DNA of 64,000 bases, from the NCBI GenBank assembly GCA_942493365.1, contig OW818697.1, positions 682,001-746,000 of the forward strand, given 5' to 3'. The DNA is from UBA8949 sp942493365. Lineage in GTDB: Bacteria; Bacillota; Clostridia; Saccharofermentanales; UBA5734. Made by a program: the position numbers and the translations under genes. The notes below the pieces were generated by a model that had not been told where the DNA came from, did no database searches, and worked only from the letters and a program-made list of their open reading frames with translations. Positions 1 to 9,378 of this stretch are shown here, in pieces; position 1 is the stretch's first letter; every line of letters begins with the position of its first letter.

Positions 1-1031
1 GTGCGCTGCAAATGGATGACAATGTCCAGCGCCGACGAGATCAAACCGCGAACGGCACTCCAGGGCAGTTGTACGGCCATCAGAACCATCAGCGCCAAGC
101 GCTCCAGCATATCCTGACAAGAATTACCATGTCCGGTACACAACGAGCCAGGATGCCCGGTGTTCATGGCCTGCAACATATCAAAGGCTTCCTGACCACG
201 CACTTCGCCCACAATGATACGGTCTGGACGCATGCGAAGGGAGGAGCGGATCAAATCGGAAAGAGCGATTCCACCGTCACCATCTGGCCCGGGCTGCCGC
301 GATTCGAGTCGAACCAAATTGGGAATGCCTTGCAGTGACAATTCCGCGGCGTCTTCAATGGTAACAACCCGTTCACTGGCTGGAATATATTCGGACAGAA
401 TATTGAGAAAAGTTGTTTTGCCGGTCCCGGTCCCGCCGCAGATGAACAGCGTTTTTCTGTTTCGGACTGCTGCTGCCAGATCATCGGCGGCTTGCATTGA
501 AATAAAACCGTTTTCAATCAGCGCGGCCATTTCGGGCCGCAAACCGGTGAATTTGCGAATGGTCAATACCGGGCCGTCGGGTGCTACCGGCGGCAGCGCG
601 GCATGGGCGCGCGCGCCACCCGTCAGCCGCATATCGGCCAAGGGCTTCTTTTCATGCAGCATGCGGTTTGCCCGCCCAAAAAAATTGGTAATCACGCCGG
701 TCAAATGCTGACGATCATGGAAATGGATATCAGCCTGAGCGATTTGACCGAATTTTTCGAAATAGATTGAACTTGGGGCGTTGACCATGATCTCGGTAAT
801 GTCGGGGTCATCCATCAAAGGTTGCAGGACATCCAGACCTCGCATGGCGTTAAAAAGCTGAAAGGCTATCGTCTGCCGGTCCTGAACGGTCAAGCGTGAA
901 CCAGCAAATTCTTCGGCAACCGTCATTAAAATCAAACGCCGAACCGCTTCATCGCTTTCGTTGGCCCCGGAGCCAAGGCGCTGCAAAACCCGGCCGATCA
1001 GACGCTGCCTCGAGTCGTAATCCAGTATCAT
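1..1031 (-). CDS. cpaF: CpaF/TadA-type secretion ATPase (partial, runs off the left edge)
   Basis: Hexameric ATPase that would power assembly of a Tad/Flp-type pilus at the inner face of the membrane. The reverse strand reads from ATG 1031, and the C-terminal end lies outside the window. Visible are the N-terminal domain, a Walker A (GGTGTGKTT, around residue 200), a Walker B region with MRPDRIIVGEVRG, and the histidine-rich segment NTGHPGSLCTGHGN that is diagnostic of the CpaF/VirB11 family. Its ATG overlaps the TGA of the CpaE-like gene upstream (1028-1031), so the two are translationally coupled. Further Tad genes (TadB/TadC, pilins) should follow to the left of the window. It is more canonical than the second CpaF-like gene at 36301. 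Confidence 0.93.
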   Translation of the reverse strand, partial: MILDYDSRQRLIGRVLQRLGSGANESDEAVRRLILMTVAEEFAGSRLTVQDRQTIAFQLFNAMRGLDVLQPLMDDPDITEIMVNAPSSIYFEKFGQIAQADIHFHDRQHLTGVITNFFGRANRMLHEKKPLADMRLTGGARAHAALPPVAPDGPVLTIRKFTGLRPEMAALIENGFISMQAADDLAAAVRNRKTLFICGGTGTGKTTFLNILSEYIPASERVVTIEDAAELSLQGIPNLVRLESRQPGPDGDGGIALSDLIRSSLRMRPDRIIVGEVRGQEAFDMLQAMNTGHPGSLCTGHGNSCQDMLERLALMVLMAVQLPWSAVRGLISSALDIVIHLQR

Positions 1032-1969
1032 AGAAGCCCTTCCCTGATGGCGGTATTGCCGATAATTTTACAGCTGGCAGGTAAATCCGCCAACAGGATA
1101 CCGATTTCGCGCCGGGCTGCATCCGTTGCGTAGCACGCTCGATCGGGCAGCAGGATTTCACAGCAATCGCATAAGACGGCAATTCGCGCCAAAACGGCCA
1201 GCGGTAATCCTGCGCAATCGATCAAAGCAGCTGCGCCGGGCGTTTGGCGACCGATAAACTCACGAATCAGCAGGATCAATCGACGAAGACTGTCGGGGCT
1301 GGCAAAAACCAGATCATCCGAACGATCCGGAGGACGGAACTGAAGATATCCGTCAGGGTGTGGCTGCATATAATGTCCGATTGACTCGGCCGTGACTTCT
1401 CCATCCGGTAAACGAAGCAACAGATCGGACAGACATCCCCCGTGACTTGGCGTCGTCAGACAGCTCATCTGATAAGTCGGCATCAAAGGCAGATAGACCA
1501 CCACCTGGTGACTGGCAACCAGATCGGCCAGCCGTTGGCGGCTTTGATCAGGACGATAGCCGTTTGGCTCTGCTGAAAACAGAAAGTGCAGGGTGCTCGA
1601 TGCCGCCAAGTCATGGGAATAAGGTTTTGCCACAAACGCATTTGGATGATCAGACAGCCAGACGTGAAGTTTTTCGGCCAGCGGCAATACGCTTCCAATC
1701 CGACAGAAGTCGGTATTGGACAAGCGCGTAGCACCAGGTGAGATCGTCCAACTCTCACAGGAGAAGCTGCCGTTTGCCGCAAGCTGGCCTAATTCCGGAA
1801 ACTCGACTGCATTAAATATGATCAGATGAGGTGAATCATCTGCTTCGGACAAGCCAACTGCAGAAGCCCCATCCGTCAAGCTAACCGTCTCGATTCCGGG
1901 GATCAGCTCGCTTAGCCGCTGACTCAGATGATCAAGATAGTCCGGTTCGTGATCAACAAGGATGATCAT
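1028..1969 (-). CDS. CpaE/TadZ-like protein, degenerate
   Basis: About 313 aa. The N-terminal part looks like a receiver fold (IILVDHEP, then LIIFNAVEFPEL). The C-terminal part resembles the CpaE/MinD-like ATPase region (LIDCAGLPLAVLARI), but no Walker A is visible; HFLFSAEPNGYR sits where the P-loop would be expected. CpaE/TadZ proteins localise Tad machinery at the pole, so a structural or localisation role without ATP hydrolysis is inferred. Two adjacent ATGs occur at 1972 and 1969. The second has better spacing (7 nt) from AAAGGAGG and was chosen. A longer reading frame begins upstream at 2059 but lacks an SD. It is coupled to cpaF by an ATGA overlap. Confidence 0.62.
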   Translation of the reverse strand: MIILVDHEPDYLDHLSQRLSELIPGIETVSLTDGASAVGLSEADDSPHLIIFNAVEFPELGQLAANGSFSCESWTISPGATRLSNTDFCRIGSVLPLAEKLHVWLSDHPNAFVAKPYSHDLAASSTLHFLFSAEPNGYRPDQSRQRLADLVASHQVVVYLPLMPTYQMSCLTTPSHGGCLSDLLLRLPDGEVTAESIGHYMQPHPDGYLQFRPPDRSDDLVFASPDSLRRLILLIREFIGRQTPGAAALIDCAGLPLAVLARIAVLCDCCEILLPDRACYATDAARREIGILLADLPASCKIIGNTAIREGLL

Positions 1970-2112
1970 CATCAGCCCTCCTTTCGCCAAGATCATTCTA
2001 AAACGAGAGCGCTGATTCCGGGACAGGTTCCGTTCGACAAAATACGACAAACGAGACAAGTGGCCGCTGTTTCGGGGTGCGCGCCAAAACGAAAAAACGT
2101 TCTAAAACCGTC

Positions 2113-2141
2113 TTGCATTTTCATTTTCAGCATGCTATCAT
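2113..2141 (+). promoter_or_regulatory. Promoter for the S-box leader and metK
   Basis: TTGCAT (2113-2118), a 17-nt spacer and TATCAT (2136-2141). It would start transcription near 2148, about 35 nt before the SAM aptamer. Confidence 0.5.
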
Positions 2142-2179
2142 GACATCACCGTTTGCAAAAACGGGCAATTAAATATCAG

Positions 2180-2330
2180 ATCATCTCTTATCAAGAGTGG
2201 CGGAGGGACTGGCCCTTTGAAGCCCGGCAACCGCGGTTATGCAGCGGTGCTAATTCCAGCAGGTGAGAACCTGGCAGATGAGGTTTGCTTTTTCGCATGG
2301 TTAAACCTCTTCTCTGGAAGCGGTTTTTTA
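2180..2330 (+). promoter_or_regulatory. SAM-I (S-box) riboswitch with transcription terminator
   Basis: The leader carries the S-box consensus: CTCTTATCAAGAG at 2185, the GGAGGGACTGGCCC block, GAAGCCCGGCAACC and GGTGCTAATTCC. P1 can form between 2182-2186 and 2276-2280. The expression platform is readable. GAGGTTT (2280-2286) can pair with AAACCTC (2303-2309) as antiterminator. Alternatively AACCTCTTC (2304-2312) pairs with GAAGCGGTT (2317-2325), with one mismatch, and runs into a T tract (2324-2329) as terminator. Family knowledge: SAM binding stabilises P1, frees the terminator and turns off metK. Confidence 0.95.
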
Positions 2331-2359
2331 TTATTCAGAACAATTGGAGGGCATCGAAC

Positions 2360-3553
2360 ATGAACAGAACAGGGCAATGGCTTTTTTCTTCGGAATCAGT
2401 CACGGAAGGGCATCCGGACAAACTTTGCGACCAGATTTCAGACGCCATTCTCGATGCCATCCTGGAAGCCGATCCCAAAGCACGCGTAGCTTGCGAGACA
2501 GCCACCACGACGGGCATGGTTTTGGTCATGGGCGAGATTTCGACCGACGCTTATGTTGATATTGCCCGCATCGTTCGCAATACGGTGCGAGAAATCGGCT
2601 ACACCGGTCACGACACGGGATTTGACGCCGATGCCTGCTCGGTTATCACCTCCATCGACGAGCAATCGACGGATATCGCGCTGGGCGTCAATCAATCCAT
2701 CGAGAACCGCATGGGGACCGATGGCGACGAAATGGCTACGGGAGCCGGCGATCAAGGCATGATGTTTGGTTTTGCCAATCGGGAGACGCCCGAATTGATG
2801 CCGCTGCCGATCTCTTTGGCCCACAAACTCACCCTGCGCCTGGCAGAAGTGAGAAAATTCGATATAGTGAAATATTTGCGACCTGACGGCAAGGCCCAGG
2901 TGACCGTTGAATACCTTGACAAAACACCTGTTCGTATTCACACTGTCGTGCTGTCAACCCAGCACAGCCCCGATGTCTCCCACGAGGAGCTGGAAAAGGC
3001 CATGATCGAGCTGGTGATCCGGCCGACACTGCCCGCCGCGCTGCTCGATGATAAGACCAGAATTCTGATCAATCCGACCGGACGCTTTGTCGTTGGCGGC
3101 CCACAGGGCGATTCAGGGCTGACCGGGCGCAAAATCATCGTCGATACCTACGGCGGTTATGCCCGACATGGCGGCGGCGCATTTTCCGGCAAGGACCCGA
3201 CCAAGGTTGATCGTTCGGCGGCCTATGCCGCGCGCTACGTCGCCAAAAACATTGTCGCGGCCGGGTTGGCGGATGTTTGTGAGATTCAGATTGCCTATGC
3301 CATCGGCGTTGCCCACCCCATATCAGTCATGATTGATACCTTTGAAACCGGCGTGATCTCGGATCAAAAAATTGTCGAGCTGGTCAACAAGCATTTCGAT
3401 TTACGGCCAGCCGCCATCATTCGCGATCTCGGGCTGCAACGGCCGATCTATCGTCAGGTGGCCTCCTATGGCCATTTCGGCCGGCCGGATCTGAACTTGC
3501 CCTGGGAAGCGACAGACAAAGCCGAGGCTTTACGCGCCGATGCCGGTCTTTGA
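2360..3553 (+). CDS. metK: S-adenosylmethionine synthetase
   Basis: Makes SAM from methionine and ATP in the cytosol. 397 aa, the normal family length. Motifs include GHPDK near residue 17, GAGDQGMMFGFA near 127 and the phosphate-binding GGGAFSGKD near 270. Start ATG 2360 is preceded by GGAGG; a longer frame from 2285 would begin inside the riboswitch and was rejected. SAM control through the S-box leader gives direct end-product feedback. The 3' end overlaps the proposed recD2 start by 14 nt. Confidence 0.98.
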   Translation: MNRTGQWLFSSESVTEGHPDKLCDQISDAILDAILEADPKARVACETATTTGMVLVMGEISTDAYVDIARIVRNTVREIGYTGHDTGFDADACSVITSIDEQSTDIALGVNQSIENRMGTDGDEMATGAGDQGMMFGFANRETPELMPLPISLAHKLTLRLAEVRKFDIVKYLRPDGKAQVTVEYLDKTPVRIHTVVLSTQHSPDVSHEELEKAMIELVIRPTLPAALLDDKTRILINPTGRFVVGGPQGDSGLTGRKIIVDTYGGYARHGGGAFSGKDPTKVDRSAAYAARYVAKNIVAAGLADVCEIQIAYAIGVAHPISVMIDTFETGVISDQKIVELVNKHFDLRPAAIIRDLGLQRPIYRQVASYGHFGRPDLNLPWEATDKAEALRADAGL

Positions 3554-5840
3554 AGATCATCGTCAACAAAACCTCGAGCATTTGATGGCATCAGCTGCCG
3601 GGCCAAGCGAGCAGCTGATTCTGGAAGGCGTCGTCGAGGACATCATTTATCGCAATGAAAGCAACGGTTATACCATCGCTTCATTATCCGGTGAATCCGA
3701 TCAGGTCGCTGTCGGGATTATGCCTTATCTGGCTGAAGGCGAGTCGGTCCGGCTTAGCGGCAAATGGATTCAACACCCCGATTATGGGCGTCAGTTTCAA
3801 ACCGAGCATTATGAAATGGTGGTACCGACCAATCAGGAAGCGATTCTTCAGTATTTGAGTTCGGGCTTGATCAAGGGCATTGGCGCGAAAACCGCGCAGC
3901 GGCTCGTGTTCGAATTTGGCACGGAAACACTCAACATCATGCGAGAGCACCCGGAAAAAATTGCCAGACTCCGAGGGATCGGCATTGAGAAAGCCAAAGC
4001 AATCGCCGATCAATTACAGGAAAAGCGGGATTATCAGGACCTCGTGCTGTTTCTTAATCCGCTGGGGATCGGTCCCGGTAAAATTCTCAGAATTTATCGT
4101 CAGTTTGGGCGCGAAGCCCTGCAGCTGATTTCCGAAAACCCCTTCAGGCTGGCCGATGAAGTCTATGGCATCGGTTTTGCGACAGCTGACAATCTGGCCC
4201 AAAGCATGGGAATGGACCCGGCGTCACCGCAGCGCGTGGCAAGTGCGATGAAATATCTGCTGTTGCAGGCGACCGGCCAGGGCCATACCTATTTGCCGCT
4301 CGAGAAAATGATCGCCGACGCTGCCGAATTGCTGGACATGCCGATCCCGATTGATCATCCCGCGCTGGCGATCCTGAGCGCGGACAATCAGGTCTGCCTG
4401 ACGGATCACAGGGTTGCCCTGATGTCATTGTTTCGCGCCGAAAAGCTTGCCGCCGAAAAGCTCGCGCTGCTGCTGAACACACAGCCCATCCGTTTTGCCG
4501 ACCTGCTCGAGCCCGCCGAAGCGGCCGTCGCCGTCGCTGACAGCTGCCAAGACAACGATCTTGAATTGGCGCCAGAACAAGAAGCGGCCTTGATGATGGC
4601 CTTGCGCAGCCCGGTCCTGATTCTAACCGGCGGTCCCGGTACCGGCAAAACCACGATCATCAGCCGGCTCTGTCACTGTCTGCAAAAAAGGGGAGGCAAC
4701 ATTTTGCTGGCCGCGCCGACGGGACGAGCGGCCAGGCGCATGACCGAGGCGACCGGTGTTGAGGCCAAAACCCTGCACCGTCTGCTGGAGATTCAATACA
4801 TGCCGGACGATGGACGACAGGACTTCGGGCCAGGTCGCAATTCCGATGTCCATCTGGCTTGCGATTTGCTGATCGTCGACGAGACATCGATGGTTGACGC
4901 CTATATGTTCCGCAACCTCATGGAGGCAGTCATTCCAGGCACCCGGCTCGTGCTGGTCGGCGATGCAGACCAGTTGCCCTCGGTCGGTCCGGGTTATGTG
5001 CTCAAAGACCTGATCGACAGCGACCTCGTGCCGGTCGTGCGCCTGACGCAGATTTTTCGCCAAACCAGTCAAAGCCTGATTATCAGAAACGCTCATCTGA
5101 TTCATGATGGGCAGATGCCCACGTTGGATCAATCCCTGCACAGCGAGTTTTTGTGGGTTGTCAAAGACAAGGCAGACGAAATCGCTGAGGCCGTCATCAA
5201 GCTTTGCCAGGAGATATTACCCAAAAAGTACGGACTGGATCCGCTGCGTGATGTTCAGGTTTTGACACCAACCCGAAAAGGCCCCGCCGGCACCGCCCAG
5301 CTCAATCAGCAGCTGCAAAAAGCGCTGCTGAGCCGGTCCGCCCGAGCGAGCGCCAAATCAATCATTGAAGCGCACGGCAGTCATTTTGGCATTGGCGACA
5401 AGGTCATGCAAATCCGTAACAACTACGATATCAACTGGCATTTGCGAACCGATGCTGCGCTCATCGGCAGTGGCGTCTTCAACGGCGAAATGGGCACCGT
5501 CCTCTCGGTCGATCCGGACAACCATGCGCTCAAAGCGCTTTTCGACGATGATCGCGTAATCGAATACGACCGGATTACCCTTGAAGACCTGGAGCTAGCC
5601 TACGCCATCACCATTCACAAAAGCCAGGGCAGCGAATATCCCGTCGTTGTTCTGGCCATTTCGCCGGGCGCGCCCCAGTTGCTGACCCGCAATTTGCTGT
5701 ACACCGCGGTCACGCGCGCCCGCCGGAAGTTGCTGCTGGTTGCCTCGCGCAGGACATTGGCGGGTATGCTGGCCAATGACCGCGCCTACCTGCGGTATAC
5801 GCTGCTCAAGGACTGGCTCAAGCTGGCCAGCGGCGTTTGA
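3540..5840 (+). CDS. recD2: RecD2-type (RecD/TraA family) DNA helicase
   Basis: 5'-3' DNA helicase of the RecBC-independent RecD2 type. 766 aa with the long N-terminal extension of this class, including helix-hairpin-helix-like segments (LIKGIGAKTAQRL near residue 110, LRGIGIEKAKAI near 143). Walker A GGPGTGKTT lies near residue 363, DE of motif II at LLIVDETSMVD, and the last helicase motif is AITIHKSQGSEYP. The start at ATG 3540 overlaps metK. ATG 3585 (MASAAGPSEQ) is an alternative; neither has a clear SD. The stop overlaps the ATG of comF, suggesting coupling. Confidence 0.93.
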   Translation: MPVFEDHRQQNLEHLMASAAGPSEQLILEGVVEDIIYRNESNGYTIASLSGESDQVAVGIMPYLAEGESVRLSGKWIQHPDYGRQFQTEHYEMVVPTNQEAILQYLSSGLIKGIGAKTAQRLVFEFGTETLNIMREHPEKIARLRGIGIEKAKAIADQLQEKRDYQDLVLFLNPLGIGPGKILRIYRQFGREALQLISENPFRLADEVYGIGFATADNLAQSMGMDPASPQRVASAMKYLLLQATGQGHTYLPLEKMIADAAELLDMPIPIDHPALAILSADNQVCLTDHRVALMSLFRAEKLAAEKLALLLNTQPIRFADLLEPAEAAVAVADSCQDNDLELAPEQEAALMMALRSPVLILTGGPGTGKTTIISRLCHCLQKRGGNILLAAPTGRAARRMTEATGVEAKTLHRLLEIQYMPDDGRQDFGPGRNSDVHLACDLLIVDETSMVDAYMFRNLMEAVIPGTRLVLVGDADQLPSVGPGYVLKDLIDSDLVPVVRLTQIFRQTSQSLIIRNAHLIHDGQMPTLDQSLHSEFLWVVKDKADEIAEAVIKLCQEILPKKYGLDPLRDVQVLTPTRKGPAGTAQLNQQLQKALLSRSARASAKSIIEAHGSHFGIGDKVMQIRNNYDINWHLRTDAALIGSGVFNGEMGTVLSVDPDNHALKALFDDDRVIEYDRITLEDLELAYAITIHKSQGSEYPVVVLAISPGAPQLLTRNLLYTAVTRARRKLLLVASRRTLAGMLANDRAYLRYTLLKDWLKLASGV

Positions 5841-6589
5841 TGCCAAAGCAACCGGCATGGCCTGTTCGCCTTGCCGCGGAAAGCCTGAATGCTGTTTTCC
5901 CGCACAGCTGTGCTTTTTGCGGCCAGGTTTGCCACAAAATACCCGAATTTATGAGCATTTGCCGGAATTGCCTGGCTTTGCTGCCGCTGCGTCCGCGTCA
6001 GCTGGCTCGGCTGGACTGGCACGAATTTGGTGAAAACGATGCGCCGCCAGAAAGTGCCGCCTACAGTGCCGCCTGGTATAGCGATCCGCTTCGAAAAGCC
6101 CTGATCCGTCTGAAATTTTCAGACGCGCCGGAAGTGGCCGAGGCCCTCGCCGCCATTCTGGTGCAATGCTGCCGCCAAAACGGATTGGATTGCTGTGCGG
6201 TCGCGGCAGTGCCGCTGCACCCGACGCGTCTGCGCGAGCGCGGCTACAATCAGGCCGGGCTGCTGGCAGCCAATCTCGCTCGCCAATTGGATAGGCCCGA
6301 CTGGTCGGCGGGCCTGATTCGCGTGCGCTCGACCGGCCGTCAAAGTGATCTGAAAGATCGGTTGGCCCGCCGCGTGAACATGAACGGTGCGTTCTCGCTG
6401 GATCTCGCCTTTGTTCGATCGGCCATGCAAACCTGTTCGCTTATCGCCGCACAGCCGGTGCTGCTCATCGATGATATCCTGACCACGGGCGCTACGCTGA
6501 CGGAAGCGGCGCGGCCTTTTTGGCAGTTGGGCATTCCGGTGACCGGCTTGGTGGTCGCCTCTGATCACACAACCGGAAAGCAGGGGTGA
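5840..6589 (+). CDS. comF: ComF-family phosphoribosyltransferase-like protein
   Basis: 249 aa. An N-terminal zinc-finger-like cluster (CAFCGQVC near residue 24, then CRNC) is followed by a type I phosphoribosyltransferase domain with the PRPP-binding motif VLLIDDILTTGAT near residue 207. ComF is needed for DNA uptake or processing during natural transformation in Bacillus and Haemophilus relatives. Pairing with a helicase gene is common. ATG 5840 overlaps the recD2 TGA; a TTG one codon earlier is possible but unnecessary. Confidence 0.88.
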   Translation: MPKQPAWPVRLAAESLNAVFPHSCAFCGQVCHKIPEFMSICRNCLALLPLRPRQLARLDWHEFGENDAPPESAAYSAAWYSDPLRKALIRLKFSDAPEVAEALAAILVQCCRQNGLDCCAVAAVPLHPTRLRERGYNQAGLLAANLARQLDRPDWSAGLIRVRSTGRQSDLKDRLARRVNMNGAFSLDLAFVRSAMQTCSLIAAQPVLLIDDILTTGATLTEAARPFWQLGIPVTGLVVASDHTTGKQG

Positions 6590-6600
6590 TGTAACGCGCC

Positions 6601-6629
6601 TTGAGAAAAGGTCTGGAACAGAGTATAAT
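6601..6629 (+). promoter_or_regulatory. Promoter of the candidate 6S RNA
   Basis: TTGAGA (6601-6606), exactly 17 nt, TATAAT (6624-6629). The predicted start near 6635 falls on the 5' arm of the RNA described at 6631. Confidence 0.65.
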
Positions 6630-6630
6630 A

Positions 6631-6821
6631 GAAAAGCCTGGAATGTTCGTTTCCCTCTTATTTTGAACCTTCATGACTGAAAAGGGAGCCCGCGTCAATG
6701 TGGAATACCGTCATACCCCTTCGACGTAAGTCGTTGGGTCAGACCAAAGACCACTGCAGGGCACCCACCTGGTAGCTTAAGCTGGGTGTCAAAAAAGGGG
6801 GGGCGGCATTTCGGGTTTTCT
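6631..6821 (+). ncRNA. ssrS: Candidate 6S RNA
   Basis: About 190 nt with no good ORF. A long closing stem pairs GAAAA-CC-TGGAATG at the 5' end (from 6631) with CATTTCG-GG-TTTTC at the 3' end (to 6820). The flanking elements match the 6S layout: TTCGT directly after the 5' arm, and GGGCGG directly before the 3' arm. A small 3' hairpin in the would-be bubble (CACCCACCTGG ... GCTGGGTG, 6759-6789) matches the family. 6S RNA mimics an open promoter and sequesters housekeeping RNA polymerase. Identification is by eye from structure and layout. Confidence 0.72.
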
Positions 6822-6829
6822 GTTATAAT
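6821..6829 (+). promoter_or_regulatory. Extended -10 promoter upstream of cysE
   Basis: TGTTATAAT (TG-n-TATAAT) lies immediately after the 6S candidate and 45 nt before the cysE start. No good -35 is visible at the right distance. Confidence 0.4.
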
Positions 6830-6873
6830 ATTTTGACAATAATATATCGAGAAGATGGAAAGGAAAAGATCCG

Positions 6874-7561
6874 ATGAGCTTTTATGCGGACGCCAAATCA
6901 ATTGCCGGACGTGATCCCGCCGCCAAGGGCATCTGGCAGGTCATCCTGCTTTACCCCGGGTTTCACATCTTGATCAATCACCGAATGGCTCATTGGTTCT
7001 ATCGGCACCATCTTTTTTTCATCGCGCGTTGGATTTCCCAGAGCGGACGTTTTTTGACCGGCATCGAAATCCATCCCGGCGCCAAAATCGGCAAAGGCTT
7101 GTTTATTGATCACGGCGCCGGTGTTGTCATCGGCGAAACCGCCGAAATCGGCGACAACTGCACGATTTATCACGAAGTCACCCTGGGCGGCACCGGACGG
7201 GAGCGCGGCAAAAAGCGCCACCCGACATTGGGCAACAATGTGCTGCTCGGAGCCGGCGCTAAAATTCTCGGTCCTTTTCGCATCGGCGACAACGCCATGA
7301 TCGGCGCCAATGCCGTGGTTCTGAACGAAGTACCGGATGGTGCCACCGTCGTTGGTGTACCCGGGCGCATGGCCAGACAATACGGCCAGATGATCGAACA
7401 TAGTGTTGAACTCGATCATGCCAACGTCCCCGACCCGATGGAGCAGGAACTTTGCCTGCTGCTGCACCGCGTTGCCGCGCTGGAAAAGAACGCCGGCATT
7501 GCCTCGGTGCCGCGCACCAGCCGCGTTTGCGATGACGAACTATTACAGTCGGAGGACCTGA

Positions 7562-7581
<20 letters not shown>
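6874..7581 (+). CDS. cysE: Serine O-acetyltransferase
   Basis: Transfers acetyl from acetyl-CoA to serine, giving O-acetylserine for cysteine synthesis. 235 aa. A helical N-terminus is followed by a left-handed hexapeptide-repeat domain with the signatures IHPGAKIGKGLFIDHG, VVIGETAEIG and YHEVTLGGTG. SD GGAAAGG precedes ATG 6874. The 3' end overlaps the cysS start, coupling O-acetylserine production to cysteinyl-tRNA supply as in Bacillus. The C-terminal tail is longer than in short Bacillus enzymes. Confidence 0.96.
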
Positions 7582-8976
<1,395 letters not shown>

Positions 8977-8980
<4 letters not shown>

Positions 8981-9378
8981 TCGAACCCGCCTTTGAGGGC
9001 GACCTGCGCGAAGTGCCCGTTTCGGTGCTGGCCTACATCGGAGACGCCGTTTATGAACTAACGGTCAGGCTCCATCTGTGTAAACAAAGCAATGCTGGCT
9101 CAGGCGCATTGCACCGTAAAACTGTGCAACTGGTCAAAGCGGCAGCCCAGGCTGAAGCCGCAAGACTTTTAATGCCGATGCTGACTGATGAAGAAGCATC
9201 GATTTTCCGCCGTGGCCGCAACAGCCAGCCCGGCAGCATGCCCAAGCATGCAGATCCGGCCGACTATGTGGTCGCGACCGGTTTTGAGGCCTTGATCGGC
9301 TATTTGTATCTGAAGGGTGACAAGGATCGCCTGGACAGCCTGTTGGCAACCATACTGGAGGACAATCATGGAACGTAA
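8977..9378 (+). CDS. mrnC: Mini-ribonuclease III
   Basis: 133 aa, an RNase III catalytic domain without a dsRNA-binding domain. The signature YIGDAVYELTVR and the later VVATGFEALIGYLYL are visible. In Bacillus it matures 23S rRNA and sits between cysS and rlmB, as here. Coupled to cysS (ATGA), and its end overlaps the rlmB start by 11 nt. Confidence 0.95.

Noticed and set aside
2438..2941. 167-codon minus-strand ORF inside metK, and similar shadows in tig, clpX and recD2
   Set aside because: Antisense to well-conserved genes, no family resemblance, no SD.
6640..6870. T-box leader for cysE
   Set aside because: No T-box sequence or specifier stem could be found. The closing helix and inner motifs fit 6S RNA better.
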